A stretch of 64,000 nt of DNA from an uncultured Actinomycetes bacterium. Lineage in GTDB: Bacteria; Actinomycetota; Acidimicrobiia; Acidimicrobiales; RAAP-2. Position 1 is the stretch's first letter. The number at the start of each line of letters is the position of its first letter. Under the pieces are notes generated by a model. That model searched no databases and was not told the DNA's origin. It saw only the letters and a program-made list of their open reading frames with translations. Of this stretch, positions 33,345 through 42,135 are shown in pieces. The translations under genes were made by a program, and so were the position numbers. The stretch spans positions 124,001-188,000 of the forward strand of contig CAIYAP010000004.1 of assembly GCA_903924205.1 (NCBI GenBank), written 5' to 3'.

Positions 33345-33763
33345 TCCCCGTCCACCGTCGCGTGCCAGACGGACCGGCCCGTGGCGCCGTGACTCAAGAT
33401 TCGAAGTGCAGCCCGGGTGAGCACGATGGCGGCGGGAGCTTCCAGCACGAGCGCCACAATGAGCGCCCCTCGCAGTTCACCGTCTCGGGCCGTGACGCAG
33501 TCGAACCAACCGTCACAGACAAACAAGGTCGAGGTGACGACCGCAAAGACCACGGTGATGAGACGTTGCTTCAAAACGCCCCACGCGGTGAGGAGGAGAA
33601 AGGTGATTTCCGCAATGTCGAGGCCCACCCACGCGGCGTCCCAGTGTTGTGCGGAATAGTGGCGCGGCAGACCCACGCCCATCACGAAAGTCCACGCGGC
33701 TAGTCCCACACTGCCGAGGGCCACGTTCAGTGGGAACAGGCGGATGGGAACCGACAGCCTCAT
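33341..33763 (-). CDS. Four-helix membrane protein of unknown role
   Basis: This 140-residue protein has hydrophobic segments at about 14-32, 48-62, 66-85 and 98-116, and the conserved-looking stretch TSTLFVCDGWFDCVTA, seen in small actinobacterial integral membrane proteins of unknown function. Its start overlaps the stop of the 33760-34521 gene by four bases, so both are made from one message. Confidence 0.75.
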   Translation of the reverse strand: MRLSVPIRLFPLNVALGSVGLAAWTFVMGVGLPRHYSAQHWDAAWVGLDIAEITFLLLTAWGVLKQRLITVVFAVVTSTLFVCDGWFDCVTARDGELRGALIVALVLEAPAAIVLTRAALRILSHGATGRSVWHATVDGD

Positions 33764-34521
33764 TCGCCGACGGGCACCGGATCTTTCAGAGCGGCGAACA
33801 TCGCGGTTGATCCCGCGCGCAGGGCCTGACGATCGGAATCGTCAATCAGCATCAAGATCGTTTCCATCGCCTCGTGGGTGCGCACTTCGATATCGAGGCG
33901 CGTGGCTCGATGCTCCTCGGTGATCTCCGGGATGTCGTCGTCGCTGTAACCGTGCAGAGCGAAGTAGATGCCCTCACGGTCGAGAAAGCAACTGACGGCC
34001 GGTGACAGACCCGCCACCTTCACAATCTGGGTGTGAACTCCTCCACGCAATTCGCGCAAGTAAATCGCGGCTCGAAAGGCGCGCGCGGCAGCGTCGCTCG
34101 GCCACTCGAGGGCGAGATAGCCATCGGCGAGAGGTGCAATGTCGAGGGGTACTTGATCGGCGATGCGTCGCACGGCATCGGCGAATGACGTGAGAACGCC
34201 GTCGTCTATCGCGCCAAACGTTGCGCGAGCAAAGGCGTCAGCGGCCGCGGCGTGTTCACGAACCGCGACCGCGCGCCCCAATTGCACGATGCCATTCGAA
34301 TACATGCCCGACGCCATACCCGGCTTGAAGAAGTAAAAGGTCTCATCGACCTCGTCGGGATCTACCTCGCCGAGTACGCCTCCACGGCCGGCAAAATAAA
34401 ACGACACCACGTCGGTGCCCAGTTCCGTGGCACGCTGCGACGTGAGGGGCGAGAAGTAGTAGTACATGCCGATGCGACCAATGGGGTCAGTAAGTTCGTG
34501 GGCCAGGGTGATGGTGCTCAT
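33760..34521 (-). CDS. SCO6745-like conserved protein of unknown function
   Basis: This 253-residue soluble protein begins MSTITLAHELTDPIGRIGMYYYFSP. The pattern of an N-terminal 'P...Y(F)SP...' helical region, AGRGGVLG, and a long alpha-helical body resembles an actinobacterial family named after Streptomyces SCO6745. No catalytic motif is apparent. It is coupled to the small membrane protein gene after it and divergent from an alpha/beta hydrolase gene, 58 bases away. Confidence 0.55.
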   Translation of the reverse strand: MSTITLAHELTDPIGRIGMYYYFSPLTSQRATELGTDVVSFYFAGRGGVLGEVDPDEVDETFYFFKPGMASGMYSNGIVQLGRAVAVREHAAAADAFARATFGAIDDGVLTSFADAVRRIADQVPLDIAPLADGYLALEWPSDAAARAFRAAIYLRELRGGVHTQIVKVAGLSPAVSCFLDREGIYFALHGYSDDDIPEITEEHRATRLDIEVRTHEAMETILMLIDDSDRQALRAGSTAMFAALKDPVPVGE

Positions 34522-34579
34522 ACGGTCACACTATGCCCCGTTAGCCTGTAGCGCAGGACGCTCAACGAGGAGATCAACG

Positions 34580-35563
34580 GTGAACACTCGCGCCTATCGC
34601 GAGGCAGTGCAGGTGGCGTGGCGTACTTTCGCTGAGCCCCGACTGACCAACCATCACACTCGGGCCTACGGTGAGCGACACGCCACGGTGCAGTGGGACG
34701 TCATCAACGTTCCCCGCTCGGGGAAAAACTTTCGCTACCGCGTCACGCGCAACGACGGTCCCTGGGCCATCAATATTCATGGTTACTTCGCGGGGGGATC
34801 GATGTACGCCCGCGAATCACAGTGGCTCGCGGCCACCTTGGGCTGGAAAGTTGTCAATCCTTCGCTCCCCGCTTTCGGTGGCTCTGATCCTCTTGATAGT
34901 GAGGACATGGATATTGACCACATGGTCGAACACATCGAATACATCGTGGAGGAGCTCGGCATCGAGTCCCCCATCTTGGTGGGTCACTCCATGGGCGCGG
35001 CCGTAGCCATCGAATACGCTCGTCGCCACCACGATCAGGTGGCCGGGGTGATCTATCGAGATGGCATCGCCACTCCGCAGTGGTCAGTGCGTGACGGCGG
35101 TGCGGCTCGACTCGTGCGACCCTTTGCCCCGAGTGCTGCGCCCCTCGTGGACCTCCTGTCGGCGGTCGCGCTCGATGCGCCCGACTTGCTCATCGGACAT
35201 CTCACCCGCACTGTTCGTGCCGTCGTACCCGAATTGGCGGGCAACGTTCGTACGCTCATTCGCTCGTTCCCCTTCGCCGCGGGCCTCTTGCAGCTCGACC
35301 TCACGGCCGCCGTTCGAGACGTCGCTGCTGCGGGCATCCCCATCTACCCCATTTGGGGATGTTTCGACCGTGTCGTACCCCTCGAGACGGCCGAGGCCTT
35401 TGGCGACAGTGCGGGCGCCGAGGTTCAGTTCGTTCCCGGCGGACATTCGTGGATGTTGGCGCGACCCGCGGGCCTCACCGACCTGCTCACCGAAATGCCG
35501 AGTGGACTTGACTTCATGCAGCGCGCCACGGCTCGTCGTCGCGAGCTTTATTCCTTGATGTAG
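34580..35563 (+). CDS. Alpha/beta-hydrolase
   Basis: The protein has 327 residues from GTG 34580, which has GAGGAG upstream; the longer frame from 34466 reads through the neighbouring promoter region. INIHGYFAGGSMY forms the oxyanion loop. PILVGHSMGAAVAIEYARRH contains the nucleophile Ser of GHSMG. The acid is likely in the IYPIWGCFDRVVP region and the His in FVPGGHSWML. This is the classic Ser-Asp-His triad, fitting an esterase, lipase or related enzyme with unknown substrate. Its 3' end overlaps the convergent DoxX-Rieske gene by 16 bases. Confidence 0.88.
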   Translation: MNTRAYREAVQVAWRTFAEPRLTNHHTRAYGERHATVQWDVINVPRSGKNFRYRVTRNDGPWAINIHGYFAGGSMYARESQWLAATLGWKVVNPSLPAFGGSDPLDSEDMDIDHMVEHIEYIVEELGIESPILVGHSMGAAVAIEYARRHHDQVAGVIYRDGIATPQWSVRDGGAARLVRPFAPSAAPLVDLLSAVALDAPDLLIGHLTRTVRAVVPELAGNVRTLIRSFPFAAGLLQLDLTAAVRDVAAAGIPIYPIWGCFDRVVPLETAEAFGDSAGAEVQFVPGGHSWMLARPAGLTDLLTEMPSGLDFMQRATARRRELYSLM

Positions 35564-36552
35564 AGCTTGCCGTTGACATCAGTCACGGCGTACTTCACCA
35601 GCGGAGTGGGTGCTACTCCGCCGAGCACGTCGCCAGTAGCGACGGAGAACATCGAGCCGTGGCACGGGCAGACCAGCATGTTGTTACTGGCGTAGTAACT
35701 GACGGGGCATCCTGCGTGTGTGCAGGTGGCGTCATAGGCCTCAAATTGTCCGGAGACTGCCTGCACCACGATGCCGGGGTTTCCGTTTGTCAGGGTGAAG
35801 CTCGCGGCGCCCTTCACGGGAACTTGACTCGCCGCTCCAATTTCGGTTCCGAGGGCGGTGGTGGTGGTGCTGGTGGTGCCCCCGGCAGTCGTGGTCGTCG
35901 TCGACAATGCGCCGGTGGTCGTGGTGGTGTTCGAGTTCTTGCCCAGGGCACGGCCAATGATGGCCGAGAGGCCCGCCGACCCCGCCGAGAGCACGGCAGC
36001 CGCGCCCACGGCAGCACCGCTCACCACCACCCAGCGGCGCAGCGGATCCGAGTTAGTAGTCGCCGCGGCCGACCGGCGCGCAAGGTAACCATCCAACGTG
36101 TACTCGTGGCCCAGGCCGCCAAGAATGATGGGCGTCCACGCCAGGGCATAGATCAAGTCAGCTCCGGTGTAGTACGGCGTGGTGTGAAAAGTCACAGTGA
36201 GGTACAAGCCGAATGACAAGGCGAATCCGCCCAGCGCCGCGAGGCGGCTGTACAGTCCGAGAAGGGTGCCTACGCCAATCGCCACTTCGCCGAGAGCGAT
36301 CACTACCCCCATCAGGCTGGCGTGCTCCACCAGGTGACTGAGCAGAAAGGCAATGGGGCTGCGCTGCGAGTTGTTCTGCGTGTGCAGCAGTAATTGCTGA
36401 AAGATGGAGTTGGTGTCCTGCTTATTAAAAAATGCCGGGTTCGCGAACTTCTGAAGACCCGCGATAAGGAAGGTCACACCCAAAAAGAGGCGGAGCGGAG
36501 CGATTGCCCGCTCGTACGGTGCGGTGCGACGAAGAATGGCAAGAAATTTCAT
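35548..36552 (-). CDS. DoxX-like membrane protein fused to a Rieske [2Fe-2S] domain
   Basis: The protein has 334 residues from ATG 36552. Residues about 10-165 are a four-helix DoxX/TQO-type domain (RLFLGVTFLIAGLQKFANPAFF, GVVIALGEVAIGVGTLLGLYSR). A twin-charged helix, RRWVVVSGAAVGAAAVLSAG, and a Thr-rich linker follow. The C-terminal 100 residues form a Rieske domain with CTHAGCP and CPCHGSMF, which hold the two Cys and two His cluster ligands. DoxD/DoxX proteins link to quinone or thiol oxidation, so this may pass electrons between the quinone pool and an outside partner. The RRW before a helix might be a Tat-like or stop-transfer signal for the Rieske part. Confidence 0.88.
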   Translation of the reverse strand: MKFLAILRRTAPYERAIAPLRLFLGVTFLIAGLQKFANPAFFNKQDTNSIFQQLLLHTQNNSQRSPIAFLLSHLVEHASLMGVVIALGEVAIGVGTLLGLYSRLAALGGFALSFGLYLTVTFHTTPYYTGADLIYALAWTPIILGGLGHEYTLDGYLARRSAAATTNSDPLRRWVVVSGAAVGAAAVLSAGSAGLSAIIGRALGKNSNTTTTTGALSTTTTTAGGTTSTTTTALGTEIGAASQVPVKGAASFTLTNGNPGIVVQAVSGQFEAYDATCTHAGCPVSYYASNNMLVCPCHGSMFSVATGDVLGGVAPTPLVKYAVTDVNGKLYIKE

Positions 36553-36648
36553 ACCGTCATGATGCCACCTGGCCCTCGGCAATCGTGCCCTTCTCCATTC
36601 TTTTCTAAGATTCCGGTGCACCGAGGGGGCATCCGCCAAACTGTCGTC

Positions 36649-37272
36649 ATGACTCTCGCCCTCTTAAATATCTTGCATCTCTTAAAGTCGGTGTCACCCG
36701 TTGCGGTATACCTCATCGTGGCGTTCTTGGTATTCGGTGAGGCCGCACTCTTCATTGGCTTTGTCTTGCCCGCAGAGGCATCGGTCATCACGGCGGGCGT
36801 CATCGCGAAGACCGGGCACGTGCACATCATTCCTCTCCTCTTCATCGTGATTGTCGCCGCCATCATTGGCGACTCCACGGGTTATTTCGTGGGTGAGCGC
36901 TACGGCGACCGCCTGCTGCAGATCAAGGCCATCCAAAAGCGCCGCGCCCTCATCGATAAGACCATCGGGGAGTTGCAGCGTCGTGGCATGCTCTACGTCT
37001 TCATCGGTCGTTTCACTGCGTTCCTTCGTGCCGTCACCCCTGGCTTGGCCGGCATGAGCAAAATGCACTATCGGCGCTTTCTCATCGCGAACGCCATCGG
37101 CGGCATCGTGTGGGGTGGACTGTCCTGCGGACTGGGTTACGTGCTCGGCAACGTGGTGGAGAAGTACTTCTCCCGCTTTGGGTACGCGATCTTGAGCATT
37201 GTCGTGGTTGCGGCAGTTGCCCACCACGTCGTCGGCAAACGCCGGGAAGCGCGTGCCGAATCAGGCCAATAG
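36649..37272 (+). CDS. DedA-family membrane protein
   Basis: This 207-residue protein from ATG 36649 fits DedA length; the frame upstream to 36394 is antisense to the DoxX gene. FGEAALFIGFVLPAEASVITAG and GDSTGYFVGERYG are the conserved DedA loops, and RFTAFLRAVTPGLAGMSKMHYRRF carries the family's Arg and Pro residues. DedA proteins act in envelope maintenance, and some are undecaprenyl-phosphate or lipid flippases. The tail is basic (KRREARAES). It overlaps the convergent neighbour by 12 bases. Confidence 0.92.
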   Translation: MTLALLNILHLLKSVSPVAVYLIVAFLVFGEAALFIGFVLPAEASVITAGVIAKTGHVHIIPLLFIVIVAAIIGDSTGYFVGERYGDRLLQIKAIQKRRALIDKTIGELQRRGMLYVFIGRFTAFLRAVTPGLAGMSKMHYRRFLIANAIGGIVWGGLSCGLGYVLGNVVEKYFSRFGYAILSIVVVAAVAHHVVGKRREARAESGQ

Positions 37273-38016
37273 CTGGCGAACGCTGACGCCATCGGAGTTC
37301 AGAACACACAGTCCATCTCGAGAGTTGTCACTGAGGAGGGCGTCAATTGCCACGGGGCCACGAGTCGCGAGGGTCTGCGCCACGTCGGCAGTGCGGGTCG
37401 TCACCGGGATCACCGTGAGTTCGGTGCGCGCAATATGCGTGTCACATTGCGACAGGGTTTCCCGCCACATGTCACGAACTTCTTGAGCATCTCGACCAGC
37501 GCTTTTTCGAAACGGGGGACGTTGCCCCGTGATAAAGCCGTCACGAATGATCTCGTCCACCTCCGGCGCGATATCCCAGCTCGTCACGTCATCACCCAAC
37601 ATCTCGACGAGGGCCGCCACATGATCCACCAGTGCGTCGTGCGCCCAGGGCCATAACCAGCCCTCGCCACCGAGAAACGATGGCCACACGTCATCGATAA
37701 CGGCGACGTGCACGCTGAGGCCGCTGTGGCGCAGGTCACGGATTTCGCGGCGGTAATGCTCAACCACGTCGAGGTCGTAACGTCCAGGACGATCGGCCAG
37801 ACGTGCCCACTCGGGAGTCAATCGAATGCCCGAGAGTCCCGCGGTCAGTGCGGCGGTACCCAGTTCGAGGTAGCGACCCCATAAGGGCCGAGGGGATGAT
37901 GGTGCCGACACGTGCCCCAACGCCACCGACGACCGCCAACACGTGGGTGGGCCCAGGGGGGTGTCAAAGTCCCCCTCATGGGGGTAGGCGTGATAAATCC
38001 CGATGAGCTCGGCCAT
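37261..38016 (-). CDS. GH1-like TIM-barrel protein, divergent and shortened
   Basis: This is a protein of 251 residues. GLSGIRLTPEWARLADRPGRYDLDVVEHYRREIRDL follows the GH1 pattern 'G...R.S..W.R..P..G..D...L.HY...I..L', and GLSVHVAVIDDVWPSFLGGEGWLWP matches the next barrel strand. However, where GH1 enzymes have the NEP acid/base motif this protein has SWDIAPEVDEI, and at 251 residues it is about half the usual length. It may be a distant glycosidase with one remaining acid, or a non-catalytic relative. No signal peptide. Confidence 0.5.
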   Translation of the reverse strand: MAELIGIYHAYPHEGDFDTPLGPPTCWRSSVALGHVSAPSSPRPLWGRYLELGTAALTAGLSGIRLTPEWARLADRPGRYDLDVVEHYRREIRDLRHSGLSVHVAVIDDVWPSFLGGEGWLWPWAHDALVDHVAALVEMLGDDVTSWDIAPEVDEIIRDGFITGQRPPFRKSAGRDAQEVRDMWRETLSQCDTHIARTELTVIPVTTRTADVAQTLATRGPVAIDALLSDNSRDGLCVLNSDGVSVRQLLA

Positions 38017-38091
38017 AGGGTCAGTCTGCCAGTCACGACACCCTCGCCGTGGTGTGTAGCGTCTCTGGTGTCCGAAGGAAAGGTGACCATC

Positions 38092-38856
38092 ATGGCCGAC
38101 GAACTACTTATTGAGCAGCGTGGACACGTTGCGGTACTGACCATCAACCGCCCTGAGGCGCGTAACGCCATCAATCGCGCCACCGCGCTGGCTATTGACG
38201 CCGCACTCAACGACGCCGCGTCCAACGACAACATCTGGGTGGTCGTACTCACCGGTGCGGGGGACAAGGCCTTCTCGGCCGGCATGGACCTCAAGGCCTT
38301 CGCCACGGGTGAATTCCCCGTCACGGAGAATGGCTTCGGTGGCATCACCCAGCGCACCTTCCCTAAGCCCCTGATCGCCGCCGTGAACGGCTCCGCCCTC
38401 GCTGGTGGCTTTGAAATCATGATTAGCTGCGACATGGTGGTGGCCGCCGAACACGCCAACTTCGGTATTCCCGAAGCCAAGCGTGGCCTCATTGCCGGTG
38501 GCGGTGGCCTCATTCGCCTCGCAAAGCGCATCCCCCTCGCCATTGCGTACGAGATGGCGTTGACCGGTGACCCCGTGACCGCGGAGCGCGCCTTCAGCTT
38601 GGGCCTGGTGAATCAGGTCGTGCCGGCCGAGCAGTTACTCGACGCGGCTCTTGCTCTCGCCGAGCGCATCGCGGCGAACGCCCCCTTGGCGGTGCGCACC
38701 TCGAAGTCAGTGGTGCGTCAATCGCTCGAACTGACCGAGGCCGAAGCCTGGGAACTCAACAACGAGCAATTCGGCATGATTGGTCGCTCCGCCGATGCCA
38801 TGGAAGGCGCTATTGCCTTCGCCGAGAAGCGCGCGCCCAACTGGCAGGGTAAGTAA
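38092..38856 (+). CDS. Enoyl-CoA hydratase/isomerase (crotonase) family protein
   Basis: The protein has 254 residues; ATG 38092 follows AAAGGTGA. GDKAFSAGMDLKAFA and NGSALAGGFEIMISCDMVVA form the CoA-binding and oxyanion-hole segments. FGIPEAKRGLIAGGGGL holds the second catalytic Glu position, and APLAVRTSKSVV is the C-terminal signature. It likely hydrates enoyl-CoA thioesters in beta-oxidation or a related path. The next gene begins two bases after the stop, so the two are co-translated. Confidence 0.92.
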   Translation: MADELLIEQRGHVAVLTINRPEARNAINRATALAIDAALNDAASNDNIWVVVLTGAGDKAFSAGMDLKAFATGEFPVTENGFGGITQRTFPKPLIAAVNGSALAGGFEIMISCDMVVAAEHANFGIPEAKRGLIAGGGGLIRLAKRIPLAIAYEMALTGDPVTAERAFSLGLVNQVVPAEQLLDAALALAERIAANAPLAVRTSKSVVRQSLELTEAEAWELNNEQFGMIGRSADAMEGAIAFAEKRAPNWQGK

Positions 38857-38858
38857 CC

Positions 38859-39275
38859 ATGTCAAAGGCTCACCTCGCGGACTCCCTCACGATCGTTCGA
38901 CTTTCCCTGCACGTGCTCGGCGCCTCCCTCTGGATTGGCGGCCAAGCAGTGATGGCCGGGCTCGTCCCGGTACTTCGTGAGGGTGGCAATGACCTTCCCG
39001 CCAAGGCTGCACGCGTCTTTGGGCGCCTGGCGTGGCCGGCCTACGTGCTGTTACTCATCACGGGCTTTTGGAATATGGGAATGGCGAACAACTCCGGCAC
39101 GACGTGGGGTTGGCAGTTCGTGATGGGTCTCAAATTCCTTGCCGTGGTGGGTGCCGGTGCGGGAGCCTTCTTGCACACCCGCGCCACTACCGCGTCTCGC
39201 CGGGGAATGTTCGCGGGAATTGGCTTCCTGTTCTCGATCCTCGCCATGGTCCTGGGCGTGGCCCTCGCCGGTTAA
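38859..39275 (+). CDS. Four-helix CopD-like membrane protein
   Basis: This 138-residue protein has helices at about 12-32, 54-72, 85-103 and 115-136. RLSLHVLGASLWIGGQ places a His in the first helix and WIGG after it, as in CopD/DUF2269-like proteins that bind heme or copper. Function is unknown. It is tightly coupled to the crotonase gene and is followed by tatA 45 bases downstream. Confidence 0.65.
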   Translation: MSKAHLADSLTIVRLSLHVLGASLWIGGQAVMAGLVPVLREGGNDLPAKAARVFGRLAWPAYVLLLITGFWNMGMANNSGTTWGWQFVMGLKFLAVVGAGAGAFLHTRATTASRRGMFAGIGFLFSILAMVLGVALAG

Positions 39276-39320
39276 AAATTCGGACTACTGTTCACAACGT
39301 CATCGCCGACAGGGGGAAAT

Positions 39321-39518
39321 ATGTTTGCTGAAATCTTCGGACCCGATCTCATCATTGTCATCATCGTCATCGTGGTGGTGCTCTTTGGTGGCGCGGCGAT
39401 TCCCAAATTAGCCCGGAACTTAGGTTCGGCAAAGACCGAATTCGAAAAAGGTCTCAAGGCCGGCAAGACCCAAGCGGCTGATGCCGACATTACGAAGGAC
39501 TCAGACCCCACGGCCTAG
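39321..39518 (+). CDS. tatA: Sec-independent translocase protein TatA/TatE
   Basis: This 65-residue protein begins at ATG 39321 after AGGGGG. One N-terminal membrane helix (IIVIIVIVVVLFGGAAIPKL) with the FG-x-x-x-(L/I)P(K/E)L hinge is followed by an amphipathic helix (ARNLGSAKTEFEKGLK) and an acidic tail, the TatA layout. It forms the pore for folded proteins with TatC, which is not in the window. Rieske proteins such as QcrA are usual Tat clients. Confidence 0.92.
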   Translation: MFAEIFGPDLIIVIIVIVVVLFGGAAIPKLARNLGSAKTEFEKGLKAGKTQAADADITKDSDPTA

Positions 39519-39596
39519 GCCAATTCCTAGCGCAACGGTGAAGTATTCCCGTTGCGGCGTGCGGTGATACCTCGGTCTTTGACTAAGGTTTACACC

Positions 39597-40457
39597 GTGG
39601 AAGTACAGCCCTCTCCCCCCCAAGGAGCCGGTCCTCAGTCGACAAAGCATCGTCGTCGCTGGATCGCTGCTCTTATCCCCCTTACTGCTCTCGCCCTGTC
39701 GGGTTGCACGTTGCCGTCCTTCGGTGCGTATAAGTCCGACACGACGACTGGCCAAGACTCTTACCGCCTCTGGCAGTGGTTCTCGGTCGGTGCCGTGGTC
39801 ATCGGAACCTTCACGTTCCTGTTGATTGTCTGGGCAGTCCTGCGATACCGCCGCAAGGGTGACACCATCCCGAAGCAGTCGCAGTATCACATCCCCCTCG
39901 AGTTGCTCTACACCATCATTCCCGTGATCATCGTGGGCGTGCTGTTCTGGGGCACCGTGGTCGTTGAGAACAAGGTCGTCGCCATGCCGAAGACCAACGT
40001 CAGGATCCACGTCAACGCCTTCAAGTGGGGCTGGGGATTCACCTATCCCGGCCAGAACGCCGTCGTCGTCGGCAACACCACTCAAGAGCCCACCATGGTG
40101 ATGCCGGTGGGTACCGATGTGGCCGTCACCATCACCTCGACCGACGTGATGCATGGCTTCTACATCCCGCAGTTCAACTTCTCGCGTTACGCCCTCCCCG
40201 GCGTGACCAACGAAGTCACCTTCCACGCCGTGAAGACCGGCACCTTCACGGGCCAGTGTTCGCAGCTGTGTGGTCTTTACCACTCACTGATGTACTTCAA
40301 GGTCAAGGTCGTCACGGTGAAGCAGTACACCGAGTGGCTCCACGGCTTTGACACACCGGCCGGGAAACTGGCCGCCCAAGCCGCGGAGAACGCTCTCAAG
40401 ATTCAGATGTCCGCCGGCCTTCCTGTTGTTTCCGCCGTTACCGCTGGAGTGAACTAA
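39597..40457 (+). CDS. ctaC: Cytochrome c oxidase subunit II
   Basis: The protein has 286 residues from GTG 39597 (an upstream frame to 39552 lacks a ribosome site). The N-terminal lipobox LALSGC suggests a lipid anchor after cleavage. Two membrane helices follow (about 55-80 and 100-125). The cupredoxin domain has HVNAFKWGWGF, VMHGFYIPQFN and CSQLCGLYHSLM, giving the Cys, His and Met ligands of the dinuclear CuA centre. It accepts electrons from the bc complex. First gene of ctaC-ctaD-ctaF, with two bases to ctaD. Confidence 0.96.
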   Translation: MEVQPSPPQGAGPQSTKHRRRWIAALIPLTALALSGCTLPSFGAYKSDTTTGQDSYRLWQWFSVGAVVIGTFTFLLIVWAVLRYRRKGDTIPKQSQYHIPLELLYTIIPVIIVGVLFWGTVVVENKVVAMPKTNVRIHVNAFKWGWGFTYPGQNAVVVGNTTQEPTMVMPVGTDVAVTITSTDVMHGFYIPQFNFSRYALPGVTNEVTFHAVKTGTFTGQCSQLCGLYHSLMYFKVKVVTVKQYTEWLHGFDTPAGKLAAQAAENALKIQMSAGLPVVSAVTAGVN

Positions 40458-40459
40458 TC

Positions 40460-42133
40460 ATGACCGCAGTTATCTCGCCTGACACCCACCACGACGACGC
40501 GCACGAGGCGCACGACCACCACGGTCCGACCGGCGTTCTCAAGTGGCTGACGACGACGGACCACAAGATCATCGGCCTCTCGTACACGGTGACCGCCGTG
40601 TTGATGCTCGTGATTGGTGGATTCTTCGCCGAATTGATCCGTGTGCAGTTGTCCGCGCCGTACGAGCACTTCTTGAGCTTCGCGCAGTACAACGAAGTGT
40701 TCACGATGCACGGCTCGATCATGATCTACCTCTTCGCGGGGCCCATGGCCTTCGGTGCGTTGGCCAACATCATCGTGCCCATCCAGATCGGTGCGCCGGA
40801 CATGGCGTTCCCCCGTCTAAACGCCCTGTCGTATTGGCTGTACCTCACGGGATCTATCACCATGCTGTCGGGCTTCTTCGTCTCTGGTGGCGCCGCCAAC
40901 TTCGGGTGGGTCGGTTACGCCCCGCTGTCGAACGCGGCTAACTCCCCCGGAGCGGGTGCCGACCTCTGGATTGGCGCGCTGCTGCTGACCGGTTTCTCCG
41001 CCATCTTCACGGGCGTGAACATCTGCGCCACCGTTTTCTACCTGCGCGCGCCGGGCATGACCTTGTTCCGCATGCCAATCTTCACCTGGAACCTCTTGGT
41101 GACGTCCATCTTGATCTTGCTGGCCTTCCCGGTTCTCACCGCGGGCCTCATCATGCTGTACTGCGACCGTCACTTCGGCACCCACATCTTCTCGGTACAA
41201 GGAGGTGGCGTTCCCGTTCTCTGGCAACACATCTTCTGGTTCTGGGGACACCCCGAGGTATACATCTTGGCCCTGCCGTTCTTCGGCATGGTGACCGAGA
41301 TCATTCCCGTCTTCTCGCGTAAGCCGGTGTTCGGTTACAAGGGCATGGTGTTTGCGACCTTGACCATCGCGGCTCTCAGCCTGGGCGTGTGGGCGCACCA
41401 CATGTTCACCACCGGCGTGGTGCTGCTGCCCTTCTTCTCCATCATGTCGCTGCTGATTGCGGTGCCGACCGGTATCAAGCTCTTCAACTGGATTGGCTCG
41501 ATGTGGCGAGGGCAGATCTGGTTCTCGGCGGCCATGTTGTACGCCATTGGCTTCGTCGTGACCTTCCTGATTGGTGGCTTGACAGGTATCTACTTGGCCA
41601 GTCCGCCGCTGGACTTCTTCACGCACGACACCTACTTCGTAGTGGCCCACTTCCACTCCGTCGTGATGGCCTTGGTCATGGGTGGCATTGCCGGTCTGTA
41701 CTACTGGGGTCCGAAGATCACCGGTTACTTACTGAACGAGACCATCGGCAAGATTCAGTTCTGGTTCTTGTTCATTGGATCGCAGGTCTTCACCCTGCCC
41801 CTGTACATCTTGGGTCTTCGCGGTATGCCCCGTCGTATGGCCGTGTACCCGAACAACCCGGGTTGGCAGCACCTGAACGAGATCGCCACCATCGGTGCCG
41901 TGCTCATCGGTATTTCTACAGTGCTGTTGGTGGTCAACATCTTGGTCAGCTGGAAGAAGTACCCCGCGGGTGACAACCCCTGGGACGGCCACACCCTGGA
42001 GTGGTTCACTACCTCGCCCCCGCCGCACCACAACTTCTACCGCCTGCCGCAAATCCGCTCTGAGCGTCCGACGTGGGACTACAACCACCCCGAGGCTCCG
42101 GCCATCGCTCACGGTACTCACGAGGAGAAGTAG
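40460..42133 (+). CDS. ctaD: Cytochrome c oxidase subunit I
   Basis: This 557-residue aa3-type catalytic subunit has 12 membrane helices. An extended His-rich N-terminus (DTHHDDAHEAHDHHG) precedes KWLTTTDHK. FTMHGSIMIYLFAGP has a heme a ligand, and FWGHPEVYILALPFFG has the CuB His and cross-linked Tyr. HHMFTTG and THDTYFVVAHFHSVVMAL have the remaining CuB and heme ligands. It reduces O2 to water and pumps protons. The His-rich leader may bind copper; it is longer than in most homologues. Confidence 0.98.
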   Translation: MTAVISPDTHHDDAHEAHDHHGPTGVLKWLTTTDHKIIGLSYTVTAVLMLVIGGFFAELIRVQLSAPYEHFLSFAQYNEVFTMHGSIMIYLFAGPMAFGALANIIVPIQIGAPDMAFPRLNALSYWLYLTGSITMLSGFFVSGGAANFGWVGYAPLSNAANSPGAGADLWIGALLLTGFSAIFTGVNICATVFYLRAPGMTLFRMPIFTWNLLVTSILILLAFPVLTAGLIMLYCDRHFGTHIFSVQGGGVPVLWQHIFWFWGHPEVYILALPFFGMVTEIIPVFSRKPVFGYKGMVFATLTIAALSLGVWAHHMFTTGVVLLPFFSIMSLLIAVPTGIKLFNWIGSMWRGQIWFSAAMLYAIGFVVTFLIGGLTGIYLASPPLDFFTHDTYFVVAHFHSVVMALVMGGIAGLYYWGPKITGYLLNETIGKIQFWFLFIGSQVFTLPLYILGLRGMPRRMAVYPNNPGWQHLNEIATIGAVLIGISTVLLVVNILVSWKKYPAGDNPWDGHTLEWFTTSPPPHHNFYRLPQIRSERPTWDYNHPEAPAIAHGTHEEK

Positions 42134-42135
42134 TC

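Noticed and set aside
39512-39521. Perfect 10-bp palindrome GGCCTAGGCC at the tatA stop codon
   Set aside because: Too short and without a T-run to be a terminator, and it can arise by chance in GC-rich sequence around a TAG stop.
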